Shown here one piece after another: positions 8,655-16,333 of a stretch of 64,000 bases of DNA. Source of the stretch: Chitinophaga fulva. Lineage in GTDB: Bacteria > Bacteroidota > Bacteroidia > Chitinophagales > Chitinophagaceae. Each line of letters starts with the position of its first letter. Positions within the stretch are counted from its first letter, which is position 1. The notes below the pieces were generated by a model that saw only the letters and a list, made by a program, of their open reading frames with translations, made no database searches and was not told the origin of the DNA. A program made the position numbers and the translations under genes. The DNA lies in the NCBI RefSeq assembly GCF_012927205.1, contig NZ_JABBGC010000001.1, forward strand, positions 2,976,810-3,040,809, written 5' to 3'.

Positions 8655-8857
8655 TGATCATGATTACTGCTGATTCTCCTGATTCACAAAGATTGGTGCG
8701 AATAGTAGTACAATAACTTTTTGTTTAAAATCGCGAAACATAACCAGTACAATAGAACATATTATCCTGGCTATGTTTCGCGCTTTTACTTATATATGAT
8801 ATCATCTACGCTTTATCTCCCTGAATCAGGCGAATCAGCAGTAATCCTGTCCATCAC
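8651..8857. repeat. Nested inverted repeat joining the 3' ends of the rhodanese and Rid genes
   Basis: The outer arms are 8662-8686 and 8822-8846, with 24 of 25 bases paired, plus an outlying GTGATG / CATCAC pair at 8651-8656 and 8852-8857. Inside is a second inverted repeat (8732-8747 with 8767-8782, 15 of 16 paired) followed by CTTTT, which could act as a terminator. The outer arms overlap the rhodanese stop and the last codons of the Rid gene. Confidence 0.85.
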
Positions 8858-9232
8858 AGTTGCTGTCGCTTCTATCTCCACCAGGTAGCGGGGATCTATC
8901 AGTCTACTTACCTCTACCATGGTGGTGGCGGGTTTGATGGCTTTGAAAAATTCACCATGTGCCCGGCCATACTCTTCCCAACGGGAAATGTCTGTTACAA
9001 ACATGCGGGTCCTGACTACGTCATGCAGTGTAGCACCTGCAGATATAAGGATAGATTCTATTTTAGCCAGTACAAACCGTGTCTGTTCATAGGCATCACC
9101 TTCTGCTACTACTTTATCATTATCTACTGCCACTGTACCTGATACTTCGATGGTATTGCCTGTCCGTACTGCGCGGGAATATCCCACCTTGTTTTCCCAT
9201 TGTGCGCCGGAAGAGTAAAGGGTGCGTTTCAT
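8813..9232 (-). CDS. Rid-family (YjgF/YER057c/UK114) protein lacking the RidA arginine
   Basis: The 139-residue protein has the chorismate-mutase-like Rid fold, with IEVSGTVAVDN, ILISAGATLHDVVRTRMFVTD and VEIEATATV in the usual order. RidA itself uses an arginine in a PARxCVEV motif to hydrolyse reactive enamine/imine intermediates. Here the aligned stretch is PATTMVEV, with threonine instead. It therefore belongs to another Rid subgroup, and deaminase activity should not be assumed. The last residues after the conserved core (MDRITADSPDSGR) are encoded partly by one arm of the inverted repeat at 8651-8857. A perfect -7 element lies at 9268-9275. Confidence 0.9.
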   Translation of the reverse strand: MKRTLYSSGAQWENKVGYSRAVRTGNTIEVSGTVAVDNDKVVAEGDAYEQTRFVLAKIESILISAGATLHDVVRTRMFVTDISRWEEYGRAHGEFFKAIKPATTMVEVSRLIDPRYLVEIEATATVMDRITADSPDSGR

Positions 9233-9267
9233 AAAATTGTGTTTTGAAGAAGGGTAAGAGGATGGTT

Positions 9268-9275
9268 CAAAAGTA
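9268..9275 (-). promoter_or_regulatory. -7 element of the Rid gene
   Basis: The minus strand reads TACTTTTG, an exact match to TAnnTTTG, 35 bp before the ATG at 9232. Confidence 0.6.
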
Positions 9276-9291
9276 CGCTTTAAAGGGCATA

Positions 9292-10410
9292 CTATACCCC
9301 GTTATTAGCGGCCGACTGCTGTGGCGGCAAGTTTCGGAATTTGACTACCCTGCCCAGCAAGTCGAACCAGAAAGGTGCGCCCAGCGAGATGGCGAGGGCT
9401 GTAATACACCATCCTGCCAGTACCAGCCAGCCATTCTGCTGATAAGGGTGCGTGAAGCCGCAGTGCAGCTCCTTTTTGCCGCCGGTGGTATCAGTTACAC
9501 AATCGCGGCTGATGCCCAGCACATTTTTAGCGTCGCCGGCATCCTGCCGGAGGATAGCGTATACGCCGATGAGTGCAGTGTCTTTTAGCATCATGCTTAT
9601 AGATGTGTCCTGCCTGAAATAGCTGCTGTCGCGGTGCATGATATTTTTTCGTGCAAGCGTGTCCGTAACTGCGGCATACGAAGGCTCACGGCTGGCTACC
9701 AGCCGCACCATCTGCTCCCGTACATTTTTATCTTTCATCAGGATACGGGCAATGGCGATCGTGTCCACATTAAATACCGCAGCGATGCCCAGCCCGAGTA
9801 TCAGCAGCCACACCTGTGTTTGCCGACGATACCAGCCGCTGGCGCGGGTCATGGTTTCATTGAACCAGGTTTCCATATTGCTCCGGAACTGAGGTACATC
9901 GTAATGGGCATCTTCAAAAAGATTCCGCAGATGGGTGATCGTGTCCGGCGCCAGCTGCAGCGTATTAAGGGTCAGACTGTTGCGGATGGCGGCTGTTTCT
10001 GACTGATTTTCCTCCAGTGTTCCGCGCAACAGATGCACCATCGTCTGTGAAAATATCTGCGGACTGATGTAGGCAGGCCTGGCCGAAGCGCTGTTTTCCC
10101 CGAGGTAACGGATGGAGGGCGACTGGTAGAACTTCTTCAGAAACGGGCTGTTCTGAAAAGGTGTGAAAAAGTGGACCACACTCCAGCCCAGCTCATAAAA
10201 CCAGTTGAAAAAAGTGTACCGGCCGAAAACGCCGAGGTCTCCGCTTCGGTCATCATCTTCCAGCAAACGGCGCAATGCTTTGGTCAATACCCGCGCCCGG
10301 GCGTTGAACAGCCGTGCGGCCATTTCCTGTACAATGGAAGCTAACAAACTGTACAGCAGATAAATGAATATCAGCCCCAGTGCCACATCTATGGCAAGAT
10401 TACTAAACAT
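9292..10410 (-). CDS. Multi-pass membrane protein of unknown function
   Basis: I do not recognise a named family for this 372-residue protein. It has an N-terminal hydrophobic helix (VALGLIFIYLLYSLLASIV, about 9-27). A long soluble section follows, including a region rich in charged and amphipathic helices (about 40-190). A second helix lies at about 201-218 (VWLLILGLGIAAVFNVD) and a third near the C-terminus at about 329-346 (WLVLAGWCITALAISLGAPFW). There is no signal peptide cleavage site and no catalytic motif I can name. A similar layout occurs in uncharacterised Bacteroidota membrane proteins. It is upstream of the Rid gene on the same strand but separated from it by a promoter, so a shared function is not implied. 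Confidence 0.8.
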   Translation of the reverse strand: MFSNLAIDVALGLIFIYLLYSLLASIVQEMAARLFNARARVLTKALRRLLEDDDRSGDLGVFGRYTFFNWFYELGWSVVHFFTPFQNSPFLKKFYQSPSIRYLGENSASARPAYISPQIFSQTMVHLLRGTLEENQSETAAIRNSLTLNTLQLAPDTITHLRNLFEDAHYDVPQFRSNMETWFNETMTRASGWYRRQTQVWLLILGLGIAAVFNVDTIAIARILMKDKNVREQMVRLVASREPSYAAVTDTLARKNIMHRDSSYFRQDTSISMMLKDTALIGVYAILRQDAGDAKNVLGISRDCVTDTTGGKKELHCGFTHPYQQNGWLVLAGWCITALAISLGAPFWFDLLGRVVKFRNLPPQQSAANNGV

Positions 10411-10439
10411 AGGATACTTGATTAGTTGACATATAACTA

Positions 10440-10447
10440 TAAAGTTA
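10440..10447 (-). promoter_or_regulatory. Putative -7 element of the 372-residue membrane protein gene
   Basis: The minus strand reads TAACTTTA, one base off consensus, 29 bp before the ATG at 10410. Confidence 0.4.
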
Positions 10448-10511
10448 AATGTTTATGCTAAAGATAGGATGGGGTGACGCAGTGTATTTGTGTGCAGGAT
10501 ATTTTTTACAA

Positions 10512-10529
10512 ATCACACGTTTGTGTGAT
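10512..10529. promoter_or_regulatory. Operator-like palindrome upstream of the secreted protein gene
   Basis: ATCACAC and GTGTGAT form a perfect 7-bp inverted repeat around GTTT. It lies 98 bp before the ATG at 10627. No T-run follows, so it looks more like a protein-binding site than a terminator; this is inference. Confidence 0.35.
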
Positions 10530-10626
10530 GGTGGGGGTTTGATTTTTTATGCTATTTCGTGGCGTCAAAGAATGCATGTTAACCTTGTCCACTCAAGTAT
10601 TAAATATTCTGTTAAATAATTTACCT

Positions 10627-11787
10627 ATGAAACATTTCAAATTGGTAAGCTTCTGGCTTATTATCTGTTGTTTTATTTGCCCGGCTGTGTCATCGGCACA
10701 AACGGAAGTTCCGTGGAAGTTTATTGGAGCGACGCAAACGACTGGCAGCCCCTATGATTGGTATTATTACAAGATTGCTCAGGTAAATAGTAATACTGAT
10801 AGATATGGATCTATGATTGAGGTGTCTATTCAGGCAGATGCCAATTCCTTTGAAATGCAAGGAACCTTCCTGATCCGTATTGATAAATTCGATAATACTG
10901 TGGGTAGGTTTGATGGAATGGAAATCCGGTGTACCTCTGGTAATCCTGTTGCAGCCACGTTTTATGTGTTTAATGATGCCTTATGGGTGAGGCCTAATTA
11001 TAAATGGGGGGGTGTTTATTTAAAAGCAACCCATATAATACATAGTCCTTTAACAGAAGGTACATATGGACAAACAACCACAGAACCAACAGGTTTTCTG
11101 GCTAAAACGGCAGACTACGGCCTGAAATGTGATTTCGACAATAATCGTGTATTTAAGTTGCCATTTACAGATATAGGAGGTTTTACCTATACTCCCAATG
11201 GAGTTAGCATTGGAAGCTCTTTAAGACAGAGTCTGGTAAACATTAATGGAATAGGGAGAGTGAATGATGACTATGTCTACATTACAAGGGATTCTATTTC
11301 GGCCAATACAGATTTTTATTCCAACTATTTAAGCTCATCCGATGTACAGAAGGGTACCTTTTCATATGGTGTACGGCCAACCAGCAAAGCATGGCAGATT
11401 TATGAAAAGGGCTTTAATGCTAATTGGACCAATCTGCTCCATATTGGTGCAAACGGTAATGTAGGTATCGGTACCAATACTCCCCAGGCTAAACTAGCCG
11501 TAAAAGGCACTGTCCTCGCCCAAAGGGTAAAAGTCAGCGTTGCTGCGGCTGAATGGCCAGACTACGTCTTCAATAAAAACTATGTACTGCCTTCTTTACA
11601 GGAAGTGGAAAACTATATCAGCCAGCATCAGCATTTGCCCGATATGCCGGCAGCTGCGGAAGTGGCCAAGGATGGCCATGATCTTGGTGAAATGAACCGG
11701 AAGCTTTTGCAGAAAGTAGAAGAGTTGACCTTGTATATCATCGATCTGCAAAAAAGAATCGCTACGTTGGAACAACGCTCTAATTAA
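10627..11787 (+). CDS. Secreted protein with a tail-fibre-like C-terminal module
   Basis: I chose the ATG at 10627 because it gives a clean signal peptide (MKHFKLVSFWLIICCFICP, cleavage near SSAQ). The ATG at 10549 would add 26 unlikely residues. The mature part is beta-rich with no catalytic motif. The C-terminal 100 residues follow a layout common in Bacteroidota surface proteins: GNVGIGTNTPQAKLAVKG, then the conserved WPDYVFNKNYVLPSL, QHLPDMPAA and LGEMNRKLLQKVEELTLYII, ending in a coiled coil. This module resembles phage tail-fibre trimerisation tips, but no phage genes surround it. The gene is visibly A+T-richer than its neighbours. Role unknown; adhesion or surface display is possible. 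Confidence 0.82.
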   Translation: MKHFKLVSFWLIICCFICPAVSSAQTEVPWKFIGATQTTGSPYDWYYYKIAQVNSNTDRYGSMIEVSIQADANSFEMQGTFLIRIDKFDNTVGRFDGMEIRCTSGNPVAATFYVFNDALWVRPNYKWGGVYLKATHIIHSPLTEGTYGQTTTEPTGFLAKTADYGLKCDFDNNRVFKLPFTDIGGFTYTPNGVSIGSSLRQSLVNINGIGRVNDDYVYITRDSISANTDFYSNYLSSSDVQKGTFSYGVRPTSKAWQIYEKGFNANWTNLLHIGANGNVGIGTNTPQAKLAVKGTVLAQRVKVSVAAAEWPDYVFNKNYVLPSLQEVENYISQHQHLPDMPAAAEVAKDGHDLGEMNRKLLQKVEELTLYIIDLQKRIATLEQRSN

Positions 11788-11836
11788 TCGAAATCAAATC
11801 AAAAACGAATACACAAACCATTAACCAAACAAAATC

Positions 11837-12019
11837 ATGGGAGTTAATTATTTAGTACTACTGTTTACAAGCCTGTATCTGGCAGGAACTTTCCTGTATT
11901 ACAAATACGCAAAGAAAAAAGGCATCGAGTTCAGGTATAAACCTTTTTACCTGTTGGCTGTAATCGTACTGTTTTTATTTTCACTGTATGGTATCATTGT
12001 AGGCAAACAGTTTTTTTAA
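11837..12019 (+). CDS. Small membrane protein (60 residues)
   Basis: This 60-residue ORF encodes two hydrophobic helices (LVLLFTSLYLAGTFLYY and FYLLAVIVLFLFSLYGIIV) joined by a lysine-rich turn. That is the layout of a small inner-membrane protein with a positive-inside loop. It lies 49 bp after the secreted protein gene, on the same strand, in the same A+T-rich patch. I do not recognise a family. The periodic hydrophobicity makes a real gene more likely than chance. Confidence 0.6.
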   Translation: MGVNYLVLLFTSLYLAGTFLYYKYAKKKGIEFRYKPFYLLAVIVLFLFSLYGIIVGKQFF

Positions 12020-12043
12020 GACAGACTATTTTACCAATGAACA

Positions 12044-12074
12044 GACAACTGCCTGTGTAAAACAGGCAGTTGTC
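12044..12074 (+). terminator. Perfect hairpin between two small membrane-protein genes
   Basis: GACAACTGCCTG (12044-12055) pairs perfectly with CAGGCAGTTGTC (12063-12074) around a 7-nt loop. There is no T-run after it, so it could be an intrinsic terminator without a clear tract, an mRNA-stabilising stem or an attenuator. The next start codon is 19 bp beyond it. Confidence 0.5.
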
Positions 12075-12093
12075 CATAAGTTTGCAAATAGTC

Positions 12094-12255
12094 ATGGAAG
12101 GAAAATCTATTTACCCGTTTCTCTGGGTACTGCTGACTGTGATGCTGCTTTTCTGGTGGATGTTTGGGAAGAAGAAAAGACAGAACGAAACCAATCAAAA
12201 AAAGCCATTAAAACAGGATGTAAGGCGAAAAAGCAGTACTATTCCTAAAAAGTAA
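12094..12255 (+). CDS. Small single-pass membrane protein (53 residues)
   Basis: From the ATG at 12094 this encodes MEGKSIYPFLWVLLTVMLLFWWMFG followed by a strongly basic tail rich in Lys, Arg and Gln. An in-frame TTG at 12070 lies inside a hairpin arm and is the less likely start. The layout is one membrane helix with a cytoplasmic basic tail, similar in size to small regulatory or CcmD-like membrane peptides. No family is recognised. It is 14 bp upstream of the leucine-rich-repeat gene and probably shares its transcript. Confidence 0.5.
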   Translation: MEGKSIYPFLWVLLTVMLLFWWMFGKKKRQNETNQKKPLKQDVRRKSSTIPKK

Positions 12256-12269
12256 ATATAACAACCAGG

Positions 12270-12980
12270 ATGATGACAGTAGATATTGAGATAAATAGTG
12301 CGAAAGATACAGAACACCTGAAGGCCCAAAACATGGATGATATTGACAGGTTAAACTTGTATATCTATACCAACATTTCTTTAAAGTTTATACAAAACCT
12401 TAAAAATCTAAAAAGCCTTTTGATTGCGGGGAGCGTCAAAGATTTATCGCCCATATCGCACTGTAAATCAATTAAAGAACTGACTATTAGCAGCAAAGGC
12501 GCGATCAATACTTTGGACTTTCTTCAGGAACTTTCTTTGGAATCCCTAAAACTGGAGGGGTTTACATCCAAAAGTGAAAATCTGGTCATACCTGATTTAC
12601 CATCATTAAGAAACATGGAGATAGCGGCTGTCTCAGCCATCAATGACCTGGCTTTCTTAGGTGATTTCTCGGCCATTGAAAGGATATCCTTATTTGAACT
12701 GAATTCCCCAAAGCTGTTTGATTTTTCAAAATTGAAACAGCTAAAAGAGCTGAGATTAATCAATATGTTCCATTTGAAAGACCTTTCCGAACTGGCTACC
12801 ATCAATAGTATTGATAAGATTTACATTCAGGAATTTTATGTCAACAGGAAAATCAGGAATCATAAAAAAGAAGCACTGCTTAAAATTATTCCGGATTTAA
12901 AACAGGCAGATATAATTGAACTGAATATTAATAATGAAAAATTCAATAGAGAAGCATTGCTACAGGAATTGAATAAGTAA
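12270..12980 (+). CDS. Leucine-rich-repeat protein, probably cytoplasmic
   Basis: The 236-residue product has no signal peptide. It shows several leucine-rich-repeat units of about 22 residues, such as LKNLKSLLIAGSVKDLSPIS, CKSIKELTISSK, LSLESLKLEGF and LKQLKELRLINMFHLKDLSEL. That is the SDS22/internalin-like spacing. Such repeats make a curved protein-binding surface; no enzymatic domain is attached. Base composition is clearly A+T-richer than the genes on either side, which suggests later acquisition. It follows two tiny membrane-protein genes on the same strand. An immunity or scaffold role is possible but not supported by anything specific here. Confidence 0.78.
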   Translation: MMTVDIEINSAKDTEHLKAQNMDDIDRLNLYIYTNISLKFIQNLKNLKSLLIAGSVKDLSPISHCKSIKELTISSKGAINTLDFLQELSLESLKLEGFTSKSENLVIPDLPSLRNMEIAAVSAINDLAFLGDFSAIERISLFELNSPKLFDFSKLKQLKELRLINMFHLKDLSELATINSIDKIYIQEFYVNRKIRNHKKEALLKIIPDLKQADIIELNINNEKFNREALLQELNK

Positions 12981-12992
12981 AAGCATCCTTCC

Positions 12993-14192
12993 TCATGAAG
13001 CAAACTCAAAAAAGCAACAACTGCCGCCTACCCAGGTGTCAGTACTGTTGAAACCTACGCCGATCATCTTTCCCTTGCTGATCCTGGACAGATTATGCAC
13101 CAGGATAGGCCTGGGAGAGCTATCGGGCCAGATGTACATCATCCGGATTTCGCAAATAGCCGGACCGGTGGGCGTTTGTATGGCTGGTGCGTATTTTACT
13201 TTGTGCTGCAGTATCCAGTTCTCCGGATCTTTGATCTTGTCGATATCTTCCGGGGTAACATCTATCACCACACCCTGGCCGGCAAAGGAAAACAGTGGTT
13301 TCAACACGTAGTTTTCCAGGTCAGTGGGTAATACCGGTATTTCATGCAGGAACCAGCTTTTAGGCACAAATTCACTGTGTATGAAAGGCATGGTGTATTT
13401 ACTGATCCGGTAAAACCAGTTGGGATGGGTGATCCATTCCACATCGAGGTCCTGGAACAGATTGACATGTGGTTCCAGATGGCCGGCCTGCTGTTGCAGG
13501 TCATCGAATATGATACGGTTATAGATGCGCTGGATGGGCGTTTTTACGCCATCGCGCATGTAGAACAGCTTTTTACCTTCCTGTATCAGCTTCGTGAGGC
13601 ATACCGTGCGGATGCCGATATATTTTTCTGTACTATAAAAATCGATGCGGGTTTTCTGTTCTTCCGGTTTTACTTCCAGCAGCACTACTTCTTCGGGTGG
13701 CAGATTGCCAACGATCATCTCACGGAGTAGCTGATAGTAGGCTTTTTCATCGATGCCGTTGAAAAAGTTGTTCAGTTGTTCCGGTATGTCGAAATGGTTT
13801 TTAAACTGACGGGCCATCACATCCTGGAAGGCGTACATAGTAGGAAAGCCCTGCAGCTCGATGAGCTGCGGTGTATAGGCACCTGCTTCATCCTGGCATA
13901 CGGCGAAATCGATGACGATAAAGTGCGGATGTTCATTTTCATGCGGCACTTTCAGGTCTGCCGGGATGGCGTCCTGTGTAATCGATTTAAAGTCTGGCCG
14001 CAGGATCACATTAACGATCTCTTCACAGGCCTGTATTAATTTGCTGGTCAGGTCGGCAGGTACAAACACCGGTGTTTCGGCCACCCGGAATGCGGGCGCA
14101 ATGCCGGCATCCTGTGCTATACCTTCCAGGAACGCCTGGTAGCGGTCGTCTGTAAACTGTTGATTATATGCCTTTCTGACTTCGGGTATCAT
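12993..14192 (-). CDS. ATP-grasp-like ligase, last gene of the amidoligase cluster
   Basis: This 399-residue protein has no close named family that I know. Its C-terminal half has ATP-grasp features: K298 and a glycine-rich loop in YVLKPLFSFAGQGVVID, a hinge-like NWILQHKVKY, and EIRMMYIW. The N-terminal half contains IELQGFPTMYAFQD and YNRIIFDDL, which recall glutathionylspermidine-synthase-like and other permuted ATP-grasp enzymes. The expected chemistry is ATP-dependent joining of a carboxylate to an amine. It lies 18 bp after the class I amidotransferase gene, in the same operon as the GCS2 ligase and a second ATP-grasp enzyme. Substrates are unknown. The fold is a moderately confident inference from motifs. 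Confidence 0.75.
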   Translation of the reverse strand: MIPEVRKAYNQQFTDDRYQAFLEGIAQDAGIAPAFRVAETPVFVPADLTSKLIQACEEIVNVILRPDFKSITQDAIPADLKVPHENEHPHFIVIDFAVCQDEAGAYTPQLIELQGFPTMYAFQDVMARQFKNHFDIPEQLNNFFNGIDEKAYYQLLREMIVGNLPPEEVVLLEVKPEEQKTRIDFYSTEKYIGIRTVCLTKLIQEGKKLFYMRDGVKTPIQRIYNRIIFDDLQQQAGHLEPHVNLFQDLDVEWITHPNWFYRISKYTMPFIHSEFVPKSWFLHEIPVLPTDLENYVLKPLFSFAGQGVVIDVTPEDIDKIKDPENWILQHKVKYAPAIQTPTGPAICEIRMMYIWPDSSPRPILVHNLSRISKGKMIGVGFNSTDTWVGGSCCFFEFAS

Positions 14193-14210
14193 AATATTGG
14201 AATAAACGGA

Positions 14211-15107
14211 TTAGAAAAAGGTGTTTTCATCATCGTTGTGGACAGGAACGCCATCCAGGTGCTCAATAGCAGCCAGCCTGTCGGTCAGTTGCCCGTAAAC
14301 GGCATAGTCGAGGAAGGCGGTGATCAGCCGGTCGTGCGTGAGCATGATTTTATCCGGATCGGTGAGTTGTTCCAGCATGCTGTTATATTTTTCGATGCCG
14401 TGATGATCTACTACTTGTTTTTTCTTTTCTTCCTGACAGAGGTACATATGCATGCCATCAGCATCGGCTTCCGGGTGGAACTGGGTGCCGATGAAATGAT
14501 CATTGAAGCGGATGGCCATGGTAGCGCGTTCCAGTGGCACATGGGGCCTTTCTTTTTCCAGCGCCAGTACCTGGCCGCCCATGGCGTAAAGCCGTTCGTG
14601 GTTCAGTTCTATCACCTGCCAGTTGCGGCTGTCAACGATATAGAACGGATCAGGCAGTGCGGTAAATACTTTTTCGGTGAGGCCGGTAGCGGTTTTATGT
14701 ACCGGGAAAACGCCGAAGGCCGGTGATTTGCGTTTACAGACGTTGCCGAGCTGGTAATACCGGCACATGATCTGGTAGGAGTGACAGATAAAAAAGGCTG
14801 GTTTTTTCTGTTCCTGTGTGCGGTTCCATGCGAGCAGGTCTTCTATCAGAGAGAAATATTTCTGTTCCCACATGCTGCCTTCGCTGTCTACCGGGCTGCC
14901 GGGGCCGCCGGTAGAGATATAAATATCATAGGAGGTGTCGGGCACCTGTTGTTGCAGTCTGACTTCAAATTCATCGAATTGCAGGTCCAGTGCATGCATC
15001 GCTGCATATTGCACCAGTATTTCCCGGATACAGCGCATACCCTCATTGGCCACGCCCTCATACATATCCAGCACTGCTACTTTCCACTTGTTTTTGATTG
15101 GATGCAT
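14211..15107 (-). CDS. Class I glutamine amidotransferase-like protein
   Basis: The 298-residue protein is a stand-alone class I (triad) amidotransferase domain. It shows the oxyanion loop STGGPGSP (65-72), nucleophile C108 in FFICHSYQIM, and H212 and E214 in GTQFHPEADADG. With all three catalytic residues present it should hydrolyse a gamma-glutamyl amide, either glutamine or a gamma-glutamylated compound as in PuuD-like hydrolases. A C-terminal extension of about 80 residues follows the domain. Because it sits between a GCS2 ligase and two ATP-grasp enzymes, it could supply ammonia to a ligase or trim a gamma-glutamyl intermediate. Which of these is true cannot be decided from sequence. Confidence 0.87.
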   Translation of the reverse strand: MHPIKNKWKVAVLDMYEGVANEGMRCIREILVQYAAMHALDLQFDEFEVRLQQQVPDTSYDIYISTGGPGSPVDSEGSMWEQKYFSLIEDLLAWNRTQEQKKPAFFICHSYQIMCRYYQLGNVCKRKSPAFGVFPVHKTATGLTEKVFTALPDPFYIVDSRNWQVIELNHERLYAMGGQVLALEKERPHVPLERATMAIRFNDHFIGTQFHPEADADGMHMYLCQEEKKKQVVDHHGIEKYNSMLEQLTDPDKIMLTHDRLITAFLDYAVYGQLTDRLAAIEHLDGVPVHNDDENTFF

Positions 15108-15151
15108 ATTGCAAAATTACGAATTACGGCCGTGTAATCCGTCATCCCGGC

Positions 15152-16252
15152 TCAGCAGTTCTTCAAAAACTGGTGGTGAATATAGTCGGTTACTGCTACG
15201 AGGTCCTTGGTTTCTTCATATACTTTCAACTGTCTGTCTGCACCGGTGCCATTTTCAAGGATATGGCCGGTGGCGCGGATCACATCGCGGCTGCCCAGGT
15301 CGTCTACTACGTCGTCGATAAAATCGAGCAGTTCGTATATGAGTGACCGTGTGTTGACTTCCATCTCTTTACCAAAATCGATGAGGTTACCATCGATACC
15401 ATAGCGGGAAGCACGCCATTTGTTTTCGTTCACCAGCGCGCGGTTGTAAATAATGAAGTTCAGGTTCTGCATCCGCAGCTTGTATATCTTGGCACATACA
15501 GCCTGAAAGAGGGCGGCGAGTGTGATGGTATCGTCTATCGTCAGGGGTACGTCACAGATGCGGAATTCCACGGTGTTGAAGAAAGGATGCACCCGGAGGT
15601 CCCACCATACTTTTTTGGCGTTGTCGATACAGTTCGTCTTGACCAGCAGTTTGATGTAATTGTCATATTCCTCAATACTGGCAAAATAGTCAGGGATGCC
15701 GGTACGGGGGAATTTGTCGAAAACCTTGGTACGGAAGGATTTGAAGCCGGTGTTGCGGCCTTCCCAGAAAGGGGAGTTGGTACTGAGCGCAAAAATATGC
15801 GGCAGAAAATAGCGGACTGAATTAGCGATATGCAGGGCCATTTCCCGGTTTTCCATGCCTACATGTACATGCAGGCCAAAGATCAGGTTGGACCTGGCAG
15901 CGTCCTGCATTTCGTTGACGATCTCAAAATAACGGGGATGGTCGGTGATCATTTGTTTTTCCCACTTACTGAAAGGGTGGGTACCGGAGGCGCCGATGCT
16001 GAAACCGAGGTCGCCGGCTATCTGGGTGATGGTGCGGCGCAGCAGGGCCACATCTTCGCGGGCTTCGTGAATATTGGCGCATATCTGGGTGCCCACTTCC
16101 ACTACAGCCTGATGAAATTCAGCTTTTACCTGGTCGCGGATCACTTTGTGGGCTTGTTCCACAATCTTTTGCTCATGGGACCGGAGCTCCCGTGTGGTGG
16201 GGTCCATCACCATGTATTCTTCTTCTATACCCAGCGTAAACGCTTTGAACAT
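15152..16252 (-). CDS. GCS2-family carboxylate-amine ligase (YbdK-like)
   Basis: The 366-residue enzyme belongs to the glutamate-cysteine ligase family 2 (GCS2). Clear signatures are TLGIEEEYMVMDP at the N-terminus (metal-binding glutamates), GLHVHVGMENREMA in the centre, and WWDLRVHPFFNTVEFRICD, which holds the conserved Arg and Glu. The family joins the carboxylate of glutamate or a similar acid to an amine, with ATP. E. coli YbdK has weak gamma-glutamylcysteine activity. No glutathione synthetase is adjacent, and the neighbouring ATP-grasp proteins are not GshB. It is flanked at 44 and 81 bp by the other cluster genes on the same strand. Its true substrate pair is unknown. Confidence 0.92.
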   Translation of the reverse strand: MFKAFTLGIEEEYMVMDPTTRELRSHEQKIVEQAHKVIRDQVKAEFHQAVVEVGTQICANIHEAREDVALLRRTITQIAGDLGFSIGASGTHPFSKWEKQMITDHPRYFEIVNEMQDAARSNLIFGLHVHVGMENREMALHIANSVRYFLPHIFALSTNSPFWEGRNTGFKSFRTKVFDKFPRTGIPDYFASIEEYDNYIKLLVKTNCIDNAKKVWWDLRVHPFFNTVEFRICDVPLTIDDTITLAALFQAVCAKIYKLRMQNLNFIIYNRALVNENKWRASRYGIDGNLIDFGKEMEVNTRSLIYELLDFIDDVVDDLGSRDVIRATGHILENGTGADRQLKVYEETKDLVAVTDYIHHQFLKNC

Positions 16253-16333
16253 GATTAAAATTTTTCCCGAAATTACGAATTACACATTATGAAATGTATC
16301 CGGATAATTTATCAGGAGATGATTGCCTGTTGT

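Noticed and set aside
10627-11787. Prophage tail-fibre gene
   Set aside because: The C-terminal module is phage-like, but no phage structural, integrase or lysis gene is near and the protein has a signal peptide.
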